NCBI RefSeq assembly: GCF_001426525.1
Contig: NZ_LMEW01000009.1
Coordinates: 62,001 to 126,000 of the forward strand
Direction: 5' to 3'
From: Massilia sp. Root133
GTDB taxonomy: Bacteria; Pseudomonadota; Gammaproteobacteria; Burkholderiales; Burkholderiaceae_D
Length of the DNA stretch: 64,000 bases
Made by a program: the position numbers and the translations under genes. Positions 35,361-45,212 of this stretch are shown here, one piece after another; position 1 is the first letter of the stretch, and each line of letters starts with the position of its first letter. The notes beneath the pieces are model-generated. The model searched no databases and was not told the DNA's origin. It saw only the letters and a list, made by a program, of their open reading frames with translations.

Positions 35361-36479
35361 ATGCACGAGCGCGGCGCCAGCGTGCGCGAACTCATCGCCG
35401 AGAACGAGGCCTTGCGCCGCCAGTTGGCCAGCCTGATGGACCAGGCCGAGGGCAACCACGCCATCATGATGCGGCACCAGGCGTTCGACCTGGAAATCGT
35501 CGGCGCGGGCACCTTCCAGGAACTGGTCGGCACGATCTTCCGCCTGCTGCCCGTGGTGTCCGACCTCGACGCCGTCACCCTGTCGCTCGTCGACACGGAC
35601 GCCGACATCTACACCGTCATGCACAAGCTGGGCGTTGATTTCGAGGCGTTTCCCAACCTGCTGTTCCACGACAACGTCGATGGCCTCGGCTATGACCTGA
35701 CCGCCGGCCGCACGCCGAAACCGCGGCTGATACCGTTCGACGCGGCCACGCAGCGCCACGCCTTTCCCCATCCGCCCGCGGGCCTGGCCAGCGTGGCGAT
35801 GGTGCCGCTGCTGCGGAATAAACGGCTGATCGGCAGCCTGAACCTGGGCAGCCGCGACCCGGGCCGCTTCACGCCGCTGCTGGGGACGGACTTCGTCGAG
35901 CACATGGGGTCGATCATCGCGATCTGCCTGGAGAACGTGATCAGCAACGAGATGCTGAAGTACATCGGCCTGACCGATGCGCTGACGGGCGTCTACAACC
36001 GCCGCTACATGGACCGCCGCCTCGTCGAAGAGATCTCGCGCGCGCGGCGCCAGGCGTACCGGCTGTCGTGCATGTACATCGACATCGATTATTTCAAGCA
36101 GGTCAACGACACGTACGGCCACCTGGCCGGCGACGACGTGCTGCGCGAAGTGGCGGCGCGCATCAAGGCCGAATTGCGCATGACGGATGCGCTGGGCCGC
36201 TTCGGCGGCGAGGAATTCGTCGTGCTGCTGATCGATGCGGACCTGGGCAGCGCCAGCATGGTCGCCCAGCGCATCCGCGCCAGCGTGGCGGAGAAGCCGT
36301 TCGTGATGCCGGAAGGGCAGATGCTGGACGTGTCGGTGTCGATCGGCGTGGCGACCCTCGACGATTTCGAGCGGGACCACGCGATCGAGGGCGTGGCGCA
36401 GCAGCTCGTCGCGCAGGCCGACCAGGCGCTCTACCAGGCGAAAGAGGGCGGCCGGAACCGCGTCGTCGCATCGACGTAG
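35361..36479 (+). CDS. Diguanylate cyclase with N-terminal sensor region
   Basis: A 372-residue cytoplasmic protein. An N-terminal coiled stretch (ELIAENEALRRQLASLMDQA) and a GAF/DUF484-type sensor (about 30-200) precede a GGDEF domain (about 210-370). The active site is GRFGGEEF and should make c-di-GMP from GTP. An inhibitory RxxD (RMTD) sits five residues before GGEEF, so product inhibition is expected. The downstream gene is convergent (2-base gap). The signal sensed is unknown. It is the only GGDEF protein in the window, while HD-GYP-like paralogues lie at 5.5 and 8.6 kb. Confidence 0.92.
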   Translation: MHERGASVRELIAENEALRRQLASLMDQAEGNHAIMMRHQAFDLEIVGAGTFQELVGTIFRLLPVVSDLDAVTLSLVDTDADIYTVMHKLGVDFEAFPNLLFHDNVDGLGYDLTAGRTPKPRLIPFDAATQRHAFPHPPAGLASVAMVPLLRNKRLIGSLNLGSRDPGRFTPLLGTDFVEHMGSIIAICLENVISNEMLKYIGLTDALTGVYNRRYMDRRLVEEISRARRQAYRLSCMYIDIDYFKQVNDTYGHLAGDDVLREVAARIKAELRMTDALGRFGGEEFVVLLIDADLGSASMVAQRIRASVAEKPFVMPEGQMLDVSVSIGVATLDDFERDHAIEGVAQQLVAQADQALYQAKEGGRNRVVAST

Positions 36480-36482
36480 AGG

Positions 36483-38465
36483 TCAGCGTAAAAGCCGGCC
36501 CTCGGCCCGGGTCACCGCGTTTCCGGTGCCCCGCAACACGACGACATCTCCCGCCCGCAATTCCGTCTCCGGGCCCGGCTCGATGCGGTCGATCCCGCGC
36601 CGCACGGCCGTGACTTCGGCCCCCACTTCGTCCAGTTCCAGCTCCGCGATGCAGCGCCCGACGGCGCCGGCGTCGTCGCGCAACGTCACCGAATGCAGGC
36701 GCACGTAGTTGTGTTCCGTGCCGTCCGCGATGTCGCTGGCGCCGTGGAAGAAGCCGCGCAGCGAGGCGTAGCGCTCGTCGCGCGCGGCCTGCACGCGGTG
36801 CACGACGCGGCGCAGCGGCACGCCCATCACGACCAGCGCGTGCGACGCCAGCATCAGGCTCGATTCCAGCGCTTCCGGCACGACCTCGGTGGCGCCGGCC
36901 CGTTTCAGTACGTCGAGTTCCGTGTCGTCGTGGGCGCGCACGATCACGGGCAGCTTCGGCGCCAGCTCGGTCACGAGGTGCAGCACTTTCACCGCGAGGC
37001 GCGTGTCCGCGAACGTGATCACGAGGGCGCTGGCGCGGTTGATACCGGCCGCGATCAGCGCTTCGCGGCGCGTGCAGTCGCCGTACGACACGTTGATGCC
37101 GGCCGTGCGCGCTTCCTGCACCCGCTCGGGGTCGAGGTCGAGCGCGTACCACGGCAGCTTTTCTTCCGACAGCAAGGTGGCCAGCGACTGGCCGCTGCGG
37201 CCGAAGCCGGCGATGATCACGTGCTTCTGCGCGGCCATCGTGCGGCTCGCGATCTGCGTCAGCTGCAGCGACTGCAGCATCCATTCGTTGGTCGCCACCT
37301 TCATCACGAGCTTGTCCATGTTCGCGATGACGAACGGGGCGACCAGCATCGACAGCACCATCGACGCGAGCACGAGCTGGATGATGAACGGCGCGATCAG
37401 GTGCGACCCCGAGGCGAGGCTCAGCAGCACGAAGCCGAATTCGCCGGCCTGCGCGAGCGCGAGGCCCGTGCGCATCGCGACGCCGTCGGTGGAGCCGAAC
37501 GCCTTGGCCAGCAGCGCGATCAGCGCGAATTTCAGCAGCACGGGCACGGCCAGCAGGAGCAGGACGACCCACCAGTTCGCGAGCACGAGCTGCACGTTCA
37601 GCAGCATGCCGATGGTGATGAAGAAGAGGCCCAGCAGCACGTCGCGGAACGGCTTGATGTCCTCTTCCACCTGGTGTTTATACGGCGTCTCGGAGATCAG
37701 CATGCCTGCCACGAACGCGCCCAGCGCCATCGACAGGCCCGCGTGTTCCGTGATCGCGGCCGCGCCCAGGGTGATCAGCAGGAGGTTCAGCATGAACAGT
37801 TCCTGCGAGCGGCGCTTGACGACGATGTTGAACCACTTGCGCATCAGCTTCTGGCCGAAGAACAGCAGCAGCGCCAGCACGGCGGCGGCCTTGATGCCGG
37901 CCCACGCGAGCGTCATCGCAAGCTCCTCGGCGGGTTTCGCCAGCGACGGGATCAGGATCAGCAGCGGCACGACGGCGAGATCCTGGAACAGCAGGATCCC
38001 GATGATGCGGCGTCCGTGCTCGCTTTCCAGTTCCAGCCGCTCCGTCAGCAGCTTCGAGACGATGGCCGTCGACGACATCGCCAGCGCCCCGCCGAGCGCC
38101 AGCGCGGCCTGCCAGCCGATCTGCATCGACGGGGGCAGGTAGCGCGTCCACAGCGACGCCAGCACCGTCACGACGATGGTCAGCACGACCTGCGCGACCC
38201 CGAGCCCGAACACGATGCGGCGCATGGCGCGCAGCTGGGCCAGCGAGAATTCCAGCCCGATGGAGAACATGAGGAAGACGACGCCGAATTCGGCCAGGGC
38301 CTGCGTCGTGGTGCCGTTGTCGGCGAGGTTCAGCGCGTGGGGGCCGATCAGCACGCCGACGGCGAGATAGCCCAGCATCGGCGGCAGGTGCAGCATCCGG
38401 AACGCGACGACGCCGAGGACTGCGCTGCCCAGCAACAAGAGTGTGAGTTCGAGGCCTGAGGTCAT
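36483..38465 (-). CDS. CPA2-family cation:proton antiporter (KefB/KefC-like) with TrkA domains
   Basis: A 660-residue inner-membrane transporter. About 12 hydrophobic helices form the antiporter domain (residues 1-390, MTSGLELTLLLLGSAVLGVV, FMFSIGLEFS-type motif FLMFSIGLEFSLAQL). A cytosolic TrkA-N nucleotide-binding domain (HVIIAGFGRSGQSLATLL near 405) and a TrkA-C domain follow. Such proteins exchange K+ or Na+ for protons and may be gated by NAD(H) or glutathione adducts. The start at 38465 is the conserved N-terminus; the open frame continues far upstream but only as antisense of kdsD. It is divergent from kdsD with an 85-base gap. Confidence 0.93.
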   Translation of the reverse strand: MTSGLELTLLLLGSAVLGVVAFRMLHLPPMLGYLAVGVLIGPHALNLADNGTTTQALAEFGVVFLMFSIGLEFSLAQLRAMRRIVFGLGVAQVVLTIVVTVLASLWTRYLPPSMQIGWQAALALGGALAMSSTAIVSKLLTERLELESEHGRRIIGILLFQDLAVVPLLILIPSLAKPAEELAMTLAWAGIKAAAVLALLLFFGQKLMRKWFNIVVKRRSQELFMLNLLLITLGAAAITEHAGLSMALGAFVAGMLISETPYKHQVEEDIKPFRDVLLGLFFITIGMLLNVQLVLANWWVVLLLLAVPVLLKFALIALLAKAFGSTDGVAMRTGLALAQAGEFGFVLLSLASGSHLIAPFIIQLVLASMVLSMLVAPFVIANMDKLVMKVATNEWMLQSLQLTQIASRTMAAQKHVIIAGFGRSGQSLATLLSEEKLPWYALDLDPERVQEARTAGINVSYGDCTRREALIAAGINRASALVITFADTRLAVKVLHLVTELAPKLPVIVRAHDDTELDVLKRAGATEVVPEALESSLMLASHALVVMGVPLRRVVHRVQAARDERYASLRGFFHGASDIADGTEHNYVRLHSVTLRDDAGAVGRCIAELELDEVGAEVTAVRRGIDRIEPGPETELRAGDVVVLRGTGNAVTRAEGRLLR

Positions 38466-38538
38466 GGAGCGCGACGGCGAGGTCCCGTAAATATGTTGTT
38501 TGTTACGTCTGGCAAGTTTTTTGCTTTCCCAATTCGGA

Positions 38539-38544
38539 TATACT
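38539..38544 (+). promoter_or_regulatory. Candidate -10 element for kdsD
   Basis: TATACT ends seven bases before the ATG at 38551, with no convincing -35 box. If used, transcription would begin at or near that ATG, which favours either a leaderless start at 38551 or translation from the ATG at 38575. Confidence 0.35.
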
Positions 38545-38550
38545 TTGCCT

Positions 38551-39573
38551 ATGAGTGTAACCGATGAAAAAATAATGCTGACAAGTTTTAACGAGGCCCA
38601 GGCACGGCGCGCGCTGGATCTGGCCCGCGAGGCGCTCGATGTCGAAGGCGAAGCGATCCGCAAGCTGTCCGCGCGCCTCGACCGCGACGACAGCGTGCCG
38701 CGCGCCGTCGCGCTGATGATGGCGTGCAAAGGCCGCATCGTCGTGTCGGGCATGGGCAAGTCGGGCCACATCGGCCGCAAGATCGCGGCGACGCTGGCCT
38801 CCACCGGCACCCCGGCGCTGTTCCTGCACCCGGGCGAGGCCGCGCACGGCGACCTCGGCATGGTGACCTCGCAGGACGTATTGATCGCCATCTCGTATTC
38901 CGGCGAAAGCAGCGAACTGGCCATCGTGATCCCGGCCGTCAAGCGCATGAACGTGCCCGTGATCGCGATGACCGGCAAGCCGGAGTCGAGCCTGGCCCTG
39001 GCGGCGGACGTGCACCTGGACGTGGCCGTCGAGAAGGAAGCCTGCCCGCTGAACCTGGCGCCGACCGCGAGCACCACCGCGACCCTCGCGCTGGGCGACG
39101 CCCTGGCCGTCGCGCTGCTCGAACTGCGCGGCTTCAAGTCGGACGATTTCGCACGCTCGCATCCGGGCGGCGCGCTCGGCCGCCGCCTGCTCACGCACGT
39201 GCGCGACGTGATGCGCAGCGGCGACGCGGTGCCGAAGGTGAAACCGGACGCGCTCCTCACCGACGCGCTGCTGGAAATCTCGCACAAGGGCATGGGCATG
39301 ACGGCCATCGTCGACGATGCCGGCCGTCCGGTCGGCGTGTTCACGGACGGCGACCTGCGCCGCCTGATCGAAAAGGTCCAGGATTTCAGCAAACTCGCGA
39401 TCCGCGACGTCATGCACCCGAACCCGCGCCGCGTGCATCCGGAACAGCTGGCGGTGGATGCCGTCGCCGTGATGGAAGAATTCCGCATCAACCAGATGCT
39501 CGTCACGGATGCGGACGGCGTGCTGGTGGGCGCATTGCACATCCACGACCTCACGCGCGCCAAGGTGATCTGA
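38551..39573 (+). CDS. kdsD: D-arabinose-5-phosphate isomerase KdsD/KpsF
   Basis: KdsD interconverts ribulose 5-phosphate and arabinose 5-phosphate, the first step to Kdo for lipopolysaccharide. The 340-residue protein has an N-terminal SIS domain (IVVSGMGKSGHIGRKIAATL, residues about 65-85; SYSGESSE) and two CBS domains (about 215-335). The start at 38551 gives a family-like N-terminus; ATG 38575 (MLTSFNEAQ) is an alternative. It heads kdsD-kdsC-lptC-lptA-lptB, and its stop TGA overlaps the kdsC ATG by one base. Confidence 0.95.
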   Translation: MSVTDEKIMLTSFNEAQARRALDLAREALDVEGEAIRKLSARLDRDDSVPRAVALMMACKGRIVVSGMGKSGHIGRKIAATLASTGTPALFLHPGEAAHGDLGMVTSQDVLIAISYSGESSELAIVIPAVKRMNVPVIAMTGKPESSLALAADVHLDVAVEKEACPLNLAPTASTTATLALGDALAVALLELRGFKSDDFARSHPGGALGRRLLTHVRDVMRSGDAVPKVKPDALLTDALLEISHKGMGMTAIVDDAGRPVGVFTDGDLRRLIEKVQDFSKLAIRDVMHPNPRRVHPEQLAVDAVAVMEEFRINQMLVTDADGVLVGALHIHDLTRAKVI

Positions 39574-40106
39574 TGGTGACTCCGCTGGCACACATGGAGC
39601 GCGCGGCGCGCGTCAAGGTCATGATCTTCGACGTGGACGGCGTCCTCACCGACGGCAGCCTGACCTACGGCCCGGACGGCGAAGTCACGAAGACGTTCTA
39701 CGTGCTGGACGGCCTCGGCATCCAGCTGCTGAACCGCACCGGCGTGCAGACGGCGATCATCAGCGCGCGCACGTCGCCCATCGTCATCAAGCGGGCGGCC
39801 GATCTCGGCATCACGCACGTATTCCAGGGCCAGCACGACAAGCGCCTCGCGTTCGCCGAGCTGCTGAATAAAACCGGCGCGACGGCCCAGGCGTGCGGCT
39901 ACATCGGCGACGACGTGATCGACCTGCCGCTGCTCTCGCGCGTGGGCTTTGCGGTGACGGTGCCGAGCGGGCATCCGGAAGTGCAGCATCGCGCCCATTA
40001 CGTGACGAAGAACCCGGGCGGCCGCGGCGCCGTGCGCGAAGTCTGCGACATGGTGATGCGCGCCCAGGGCACCTACGAACAGGCGCTCGCGCCTTACTTC
40101 GGATAA
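39573..40106 (+). CDS. kdsC: 3-deoxy-D-manno-octulosonate 8-phosphate phosphatase
   Basis: KdsC removes phosphate from Kdo 8-phosphate. The 177-residue HAD-family protein shows DVDGVLTDG near residue 20 with both catalytic aspartates, SARTSPIVIKRAADLG, and GYIGDDVIDLPLL carrying the Mg-binding acidic pair. It has no cap domain, as expected for the tetrameric KdsC group. The gene overlaps kdsD by one base and is followed by lptC after 7 bases. Confidence 0.95.
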   Translation: MVTPLAHMERAARVKVMIFDVDGVLTDGSLTYGPDGEVTKTFYVLDGLGIQLLNRTGVQTAIISARTSPIVIKRAADLGITHVFQGQHDKRLAFAELLNKTGATAQACGYIGDDVIDLPLLSRVGFAVTVPSGHPEVQHRAHYVTKNPGGRGAVREVCDMVMRAQGTYEQALAPYFG

Positions 40107-40113
40107 GAGAGAT

Positions 40114-40725
40114 ATGGCTCCCGCAAGCTACAAGCGTACCGCGCACCGCTGGCGCCTGCTGCTCCTGATGCTGTTCGCCGTATTCTGCGCGTTCGGCAGT
40201 TTCTGGCTCGTGCAGGTGATGCAGGGCGAGGAGAACGGGCCGGGCTTCAACGCGGGCAACGAGCCGGACTACATCGTCGACAACTTCAGCTGGGTGCGCA
40301 TGTCGGAGGCCGGCAAGCCGCGCTACGTGATCTCGGGCGAGCGCCTCACGCACCGCCCCGTCGACAACACGGCGCTCGTCGACAAGCCGGTCGTGCAGAG
40401 CCTCACCGACGAGCATCCGCCGATGACGATGACGGCCAACAGCGCGCTCGTGAGCCAGAACCAGAACCAGATCGACCTGACGGGCAATGTCGACATCCGG
40501 CGTCCGGCCGCCCCGGGCGCGGATCCGATGCGGATCCGCACCGAGGTGTTGACGATCCTGCCGGACGACGAGATCGCGAAGACCGACAAGCCGATCCACA
40601 TGACGCTCGGCGCCGCATCGGTCGACGCGGTGGGCATGGTCGCCAACAACGCCACGCAGCAGATCGCGCTGGGTGGCCGCGGCAAGGTCACCTATCCGCC
40701 ACGCCAGTCGCGCGCAAGTCACTAA
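40114..40725 (+). CDS. lptC: LPS export protein LptC
   Basis: A 203-residue bitopic inner-membrane protein: an N-terminal helix (LLLLMLFAVFCAFGSFWLVQV) followed by a periplasmic beta-jellyroll. LptC receives lipopolysaccharide extracted by LptBFG and hands it to LptA. Sequence landmarks are EPDYIVDNFSWVRM and the VDIRRP pattern of the Lpt fold. The start at 40114 lies 7 bases after kdsC. LptF and LptG are not in this window, as is usual. Confidence 0.92.
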   Translation: MAPASYKRTAHRWRLLLLMLFAVFCAFGSFWLVQVMQGEENGPGFNAGNEPDYIVDNFSWVRMSEAGKPRYVISGERLTHRPVDNTALVDKPVVQSLTDEHPPMTMTANSALVSQNQNQIDLTGNVDIRRPAAPGADPMRIRTEVLTILPDDEIAKTDKPIHMTLGAASVDAVGMVANNATQQIALGGRGKVTYPPRQSRASH

Positions 40726-40738
40726 AAAGGACTATCGA

Positions 40739-41314
40739 ATGAAAAAAATACTCGCCGCCGCCATCTTCCTGCTGGTGCCGCTGGCTGCCTCGGCCGAGAA
40801 GGCGGACGCGCTCAAGCCCGTCGACATCGCGTTCGACAACGCCAACGTCGACCAGGTCACGCAGAACTACGTCGCCACCGGCAACGTGGTCATCACGCGC
40901 GGCACCATGATCCTGAAATCCGACCGCGCCGAGGTCAAGGAGTCGCCGGACGGTTGGCGCACCTTCATCCTCACGGCCAACCCCGGCAAGCTCGCGACCT
41001 TCCGCCAGAAGCGCGACGGCGGCCCGGACCTGTGGGGCGAGGGCCAGGCCCAGCGCATCGAATACGACGAGCGCAACGACCTCGTGAAACTGTTCTCGAA
41101 GGCCGTCATCCGCCAGCTCGAGGGCAAGAAGATCACGCAGGAGATGGCCAGTGAATTCATCTCCTACGACAACCGCAACGAGAAGCTGCTCGGCCTGAAC
41201 GACGCCAACGGCACGGACAAGCCGGGCAATGGCCGCGGCAGCATCACGCTGCAGCCGCGCCGCGCCCCTGCAGCCGGCGCCGCTCCCGCTCCCGCTCCGG
41301 CAGGCAAGCAATGA
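40739..41314 (+). CDS. lptA: LPS transport periplasmic protein LptA
   Basis: A 191-residue secreted protein with a signal peptide ([19 protein letters not shown]) and the jellyroll repeat that forms the periplasmic bridge for lipopolysaccharide. Landmarks are [33 protein letters not shown] and the following DEREN-type segment. The C-terminus is Ala/Pro-rich. The start at 40739 gives the signal peptide, with AAAAAGGACTATCGA before it. Its stop overlaps an ATG of the next frame at 41311. Confidence 0.93.
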   Translation: MKKILAAAIFLLVPLAASAEKADALKPVDIAFDNANVDQVTQNYVATGNVVITRGTMILKSDRAEVKESPDGWRTFILTANPGKLATFRQKRDGGPDLWGEGQAQRIEYDERNDLVKLFSKAVIRQLEGKKITQEMASEFISYDNRNEKLLGLNDANGTDKPGNGRGSITLQPRRAPAAGAAPAPAPAGKQ

Positions 41315-41328
41315 CGGAGGCAAGCGCA

Positions 41329-42105
41329 ATGGAAGCAGGCACGCAGGCCGCGCCGGCCGAATGCGGCGGCAGCACCCTCGTCGTCAAGGGACTGCAGAAG
41401 AGCTACGGCAAACGGCTCGTCGTGCGCGACGTGTCGCTGCAGGTGGCGTGCGGCGAAGTGGTCGGCCTGCTGGGCCCGAACGGCGCAGGCAAGACGACCT
41501 CGTTCTACATGATCGTGGGCCTCGTGCCGTCGGACGCCGGCAGCATCGACATCAACGGCACCGACATCACGGGCCTGCCGATCCACCGGCGCGCGCTGCT
41601 CGGGCTGTCGTACCTGCCGCAGGAAGCGTCCGTGTTCCGCAAGCTGACGGTGGAAGAGAACATCCGCGCCGTGCTGGAATTGCAGCGCGAGAACGGCAAG
41701 TCGCTCACCAAGGCGCGCATCACCGAACGTCTCGACGAGCTGCTGACCGAGCTGCAGATCGAGAAGCTGCGCGAGAGCCCGGCGCTGTCGCTGTCCGGTG
41801 GCGAACGCCGCCGGGTGGAGATCGCGCGCGCGCTCGCGACCAATCCGCGCTTCGTGCTGCTGGACGAACCGTTCGCCGGCGTGGATCCAATCGCGGTGAT
41901 CGAGATCCAACGCATCGTGCGCTTCCTGAAGGAGCGCGGCATCGGCGTGCTGATCACGGACCATAATGTGCGCGAGACGCTGGGCATCTGCGACCGCGCC
42001 TACATCATCAACCAGGGCGCGGTGCTGGCGTCGGGCCGTCCCGACGACATCATCGCCAACGAATCGGTACGCCGCGTCTACCTGGGCGAACACTTCCGAA
42101 TGTAG
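41329..42105 (+). CDS. lptB: LPS export ABC transporter ATP-binding protein LptB
   Basis: LptB powers lipopolysaccharide extraction with LptFG. The 258-residue ATPase has Walker [21 protein letters not shown], the Q-loop [19 protein letters not shown], signature [15 protein letters not shown] and Walker [17 protein letters not shown] 41329 is preferred because GGAGG lies 8 bases upstream; an ATG at 41311 overlaps lptA and would add six residues. The next gene, rpoN, begins two bases after the stop, so LPS export and sigma-54 are co-transcribed as in many proteobacteria. Confidence 0.96.
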   Translation: MEAGTQAAPAECGGSTLVVKGLQKSYGKRLVVRDVSLQVACGEVVGLLGPNGAGKTTSFYMIVGLVPSDAGSIDINGTDITGLPIHRRALLGLSYLPQEASVFRKLTVEENIRAVLELQRENGKSLTKARITERLDELLTELQIEKLRESPALSLSGGERRRVEIARALATNPRFVLLDEPFAGVDPIAVIEIQRIVRFLKERGIGVLITDHNVRETLGICDRAYIINQGAVLASGRPDDIIANESVRRVYLGEHFRM

Positions 42106-42107
42106 TC

Positions 42108-43610
42108 ATGAAACAGACGCTGCAACTCAAGACCTCACAGCACCTTGCACTGACGCCGCAACTGCAGCAATCGATCCGCCTGCTGCAGTTGTCCACGCTC
42201 GAGCTGCACCAGGAAATCGAGCAGGTCCTGAGCGAGAACCCGCTGCTCGAACGGCTCGACGATCCGCTCGACCGCTCCGTGCGGTTGCTGGCCGACGGCG
42301 CTATCAACAGCGCCCCGGCGTCATCGCAGGCAAGCGAGGCGCCGGCCGCGCAGGGCAACGGCGAGGAAGGCGGCAGCGCGCCCGCCGAGAACGCCAATGG
42401 CGAAGCGAATGACGCCGGCGGCGAGGGCGGAGAAAGCGGCGGCGAAGGCGGCGAGGACTGGGGCGAATACGGCCGCAGCAGCGGCAGCGGCGGCGAGGAC
42501 GAGGACGGCCGCCCGCAGCTGGAAGCGAGCCCCGTCACCCTGCGCGAGCATTTGATGGAACAGGTGCGCCTGACGTGCTGCGCGGCGCGCGACTGCGCGC
42601 TCGTGGAACTCGTCGTCGACGCGCTCGACGACAACGGCTACCTGGAAGAACCGCTGGAAGACATCCACGCGCGCCTGCCGGAAGAACTCGAGATCGAGTT
42701 CGACGAATTGCGCACGGCGCTCGCCATGGTGCAGAGCATGGACCCGCCCGGCGTGGGCGCGCGCAGCGCGGCCGAGTGCCTGGCGCTGCAGATCCGCCGC
42801 ATGCCCGGCGTGCCGATGGTGACGCGGCGCATGGCGCTCGTCATCGTCGAAAAATACCTGACGTGGTTCGCGCAGCGCGAATTCAACAAGCTGAAGAAGG
42901 CGCTCGATTGCGACGACGAAGACCTGCGCGAAGCCCAGGCCGTCATCCGCCAGTGCAATCCGCATCCGGGCGCGGCGTTCGCGTCGGACGTGTCGGACTT
43001 CGTCGTGCCCGACGTGATCGTGCGCCGCGCCAAGGATGGCTGGAGCGTGCTGCTGAATCCGGAAGTGATGCCGCGCCTGCGCGTGAACAGCCTGTACGCG
43101 TCGCTGATGAAGCAGGGCAAATCGGAAACACAGATGAACGCGCAGTTGCAGGAAGCCAAGTGGCTCATCAAGAACATGCGCCAGCGCTTCGACACGATCC
43201 TGCGTGTAGCCCAAGCAATTGTCGATCGCCAGCGCAACTTTTTTTCCCATGGCGCAGTCGCGATGCGGCCCCTTGTTTTACGTGAGATAGCTGATACACT
43301 AGGTCTACACGAGAGCACAATTTCTCGAGTCACAACTCAGAAATATATGCTGACCCCGCACGGCATGTTCGAGTTGAAGTATTTCTTCGGGAGTCACGTT
43401 GCCACCGAAGCGGGAGGCGAAGCATCGTCGACGGCAATACGGGCCCTCATCGTACAACTCACAGGAGCAGAAGACCCCAAGAATCCATTATCCGATAGCA
43501 AGATCGCGGAGATGCTAGGGGAACAGGGAATGGTCATCGCGCGACGCACGGTCGCAAAATACCGTGAGGCGCTGAAAATCCCGCCCGTCAGTCTCCGCAA
43601 ATCCTTGTAA
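42108..43610 (+). CDS. rpoN: RNA polymerase sigma-54 factor
   Basis: Sigma-54 directs RNA polymerase to -24/-12 promoters and needs enhancer-binding activators. The 500-residue protein has the activator-interacting N-terminus ([20 protein letters not shown]), a long Gly/Glu/Asp-rich linker (about 68-140), a core-binding domain, the HTH ([20 protein letters not shown]) and the RpoN box [14 protein letters not shown] near the C-terminus. The acidic Gly-rich linker is longer than in E. coli. Local base use in the last 250 bases is less GC-rich. It is followed by hpf after 63 bases. Confidence 0.97.
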   Translation: MKQTLQLKTSQHLALTPQLQQSIRLLQLSTLELHQEIEQVLSENPLLERLDDPLDRSVRLLADGAINSAPASSQASEAPAAQGNGEEGGSAPAENANGEANDAGGEGGESGGEGGEDWGEYGRSSGSGGEDEDGRPQLEASPVTLREHLMEQVRLTCCAARDCALVELVVDALDDNGYLEEPLEDIHARLPEELEIEFDELRTALAMVQSMDPPGVGARSAAECLALQIRRMPGVPMVTRRMALVIVEKYLTWFAQREFNKLKKALDCDDEDLREAQAVIRQCNPHPGAAFASDVSDFVVPDVIVRRAKDGWSVLLNPEVMPRLRVNSLYASLMKQGKSETQMNAQLQEAKWLIKNMRQRFDTILRVAQAIVDRQRNFFSHGAVAMRPLVLREIADTLGLHESTISRVTTQKYMLTPHGMFELKYFFGSHVATEAGGEASSTAIRALIVQLTGAEDPKNPLSDSKIAEMLGEQGMVIARRTVAKYREALKIPPVSLRKSL

Positions 43611-43673
43611 CAAACACTGTCCCATTGCGCTAGATGCGCGCACGGCAGGCAGTGCATCTTCAAAGGAGTGTGT

Positions 43674-44033
43674 ATGAATCTCACAATCAGCGGACATCAT
43701 CTCGATGTAACTCCAGCCATCCGAGAATACGTACAGAACAAGCTCGAACGCATCACCCGTCATTTCGATCAAGTGATCGACTCCCATGTCATCCTCTGCA
43801 TCGACAATCTCACCGAGAAAGAAAAACGCCAGAAAGCCGAGATCAACCTGCGTCTCGCGGGCAAGATCGTCCATGTCGCCAGTGCCGCGCACGATCTATA
43901 CGCCGCGATCGACATGTTGATGGACCGCCTGGACCGCCAGGTCGTCAAGTACAAGCAAATGCTCAAGGACCATGACAACGCGTGTATCAAGCGCATGTCC
44001 GAGGGTGGGGAGGAAGAGCCCGCCGCAGCGTGA
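43674..44033 (+). CDS. hpf: Ribosome hibernation-promoting factor
   Basis: A 119-residue protein of the HPF/YfiA family that binds the 30S subunit in stationary phase and promotes ribosome dimers. It starts MNLTISGHHLDVTPAIREYV and contains the basic IHVAS/KKAEINLRL-type strand (AEINLRLAGKIVHV). The ATG at 43674 follows AAAGGAGTGTGT; two earlier codons in frame are ignored. It is the classic partner of rpoN. In most relatives ptsN comes next, but here a terminator and a different gene follow. Confidence 0.94.
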   Translation: MNLTISGHHLDVTPAIREYVQNKLERITRHFDQVIDSHVILCIDNLTEKEKRQKAEINLRLAGKIVHVASAAHDLYAAIDMLMDRLDRQVVKYKQMLKDHDNACIKRMSEGGEEEPAAA

Positions 44034-44061
44034 TGCCACGCTTGCAGTAGGACCATGAACG

Positions 44062-44090
44062 AAGGGCGCATCGGCGCCCTTTTCGTTTTT
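44062..44090 (+). terminator. Terminator after hpf
   Basis: AAGGGCGC-ATCG-GCGCCCTT followed by TTCGTTTTT, about 30 bases past the hpf stop. It ends the kdsD-lpt-rpoN-hpf transcript. Confidence 0.88.
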
Positions 44091-44135
44091 CTGGACGCTA
44101 CAATGCTGGTCTGATTATTTCAATAACAACGAGAC

Positions 44136-45212
44136 ATGACTGCACACGTTCTGACGCGGGTTGCCAACCGCACCGGCATCATCACCCTGGACCGCCCAAA
44201 GGCGCTGAACTCGCTGTCGCTGGACATGGTCCGCGCGCTCACCGCCACGCTGCTCGCCTGGCGTAATGACGCCGGCATCGACGCCGTCGTCATCGGGAGC
44301 AGCAGCGAAAAGGCCTTGTGCGCCGGCGGCGACATCCGCTTTTTCCACGAGGCCGGCAAAGCCACGCCGCAGACCGGCAGCCCGCTGCTGGAAGATTTCT
44401 TCACCGAAGAATACGCGCTCAACCACCTCATTCACTTCTATCCGAAGCCGTACATTGCGCTGATGGATGGCGTCGTGATGGGCGGCGGGATGGGCATCGC
44501 GCAGGGCGGGCCGGATTGCGGCCTGCGCATCGTGACGGAGCGCTCGAAGATCGCCATGCCCGAGGTGAACATCGGGCTGTTCCCGGACGTGGGCGGCAGT
44601 CATTTCCTGTCGCATGCACCGGGCCGCCTGGGCCACTATCTCGGCGTGACGGGCGCGACCATCGGCGCGGCCGATGCGATCTACGTCGGCCTGGCCGACG
44701 TGTTCGTGCCGGGCGCGCAGCTGGATGCGCTGCGCGCGCTGATCGAGACGACGCCGGGGGCGGAATTGCCCGCCGCGATCCGCGCGTTCGCCGCGCCGTT
44801 CCCGGCTGGCGCGAGCGAACTGGAAGCGCAGCGCGACGCGATCGACCGCCATTTCGGCGCGGACTCCGTCGCGGCCGTGATGGCGTCGCTGGAGACGGAT
44901 GCGAGCCCGTTCGCGCAAAAGACGCTGGCCACGCTGCGCCAGCGCTCGCCGCTGATGATGTCCGTGACGCGCGAGATGCTCGTGCGCGGGGAAGCGCTTG
45001 GCGTGGCGGACTGCCTGCGCATGGAGCGCTCGCTCGTGCGCCGCACGTTCGAACACGGCGAAGTGCTCGAAGGCGTGCGCGCGCTCGTGATCGACAAGGA
45101 CAATGCGCCGCGTTGGAATCCGCCCACGCTCGATGCGGTCACGCCGGAGATGGTCGCGTGGTTCTTCGCGCCCGTCTGGCCCGGGCACGCGCATCCACTC
45201 CGCGATTTGTGA
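44136..45212 (+). CDS. Enoyl-CoA hydratase/isomerase family, 3-hydroxyisobutyryl-CoA hydrolase-like
   Basis: A 358-residue crotonase-fold protein. The oxyanion hole region reads LCAGGDIRFFHEAG and YIALMDGVVMGGGMGIAQGG; further on, MPEVNIGLFPDVGGSHFLS is characteristic of 3-hydroxyisobutyryl-CoA hydrolases, which act in valine breakdown. Length also fits that subgroup better than simple enoyl-CoA hydratases. The substrate is inferred from the subfamily match. It follows hpf across a terminator, with TACAAT 32 bases upstream as a possible -10. It overlaps the SRPBCC gene by four bases (GTGA). Confidence 0.86.
   Translation: MTAHVLTRVANRTGIITLDRPKALNSLSLDMVRALTATLLAWRNDAGIDAVVIGSSSEKALCAGGDIRFFHEAGKATPQTGSPLLEDFFTEEYALNHLIHFYPKPYIALMDGVVMGGGMGIAQGGPDCGLRIVTERSKIAMPEVNIGLFPDVGGSHFLSHAPGRLGHYLGVTGATIGAADAIYVGLADVFVPGAQLDALRALIETTPGAELPAAIRAFAAPFPAGASELEAQRDAIDRHFGADSVAAVMASLETDASPFAQKTLATLRQRSPLMMSVTREMLVRGEALGVADCLRMERSLVRRTFEHGEVLEGVRALVIDKDNAPRWNPPTLDAVTPEMVAWFFAPVWPGHAHPLRDL

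Noticed and set aside
36483..39998. A 1171-residue open frame on the minus strand extending the antiporter gene upstream
   Set aside because: Residues before 38465 are antisense to kdsD and show no family match; the real antiporter starts at 38465.
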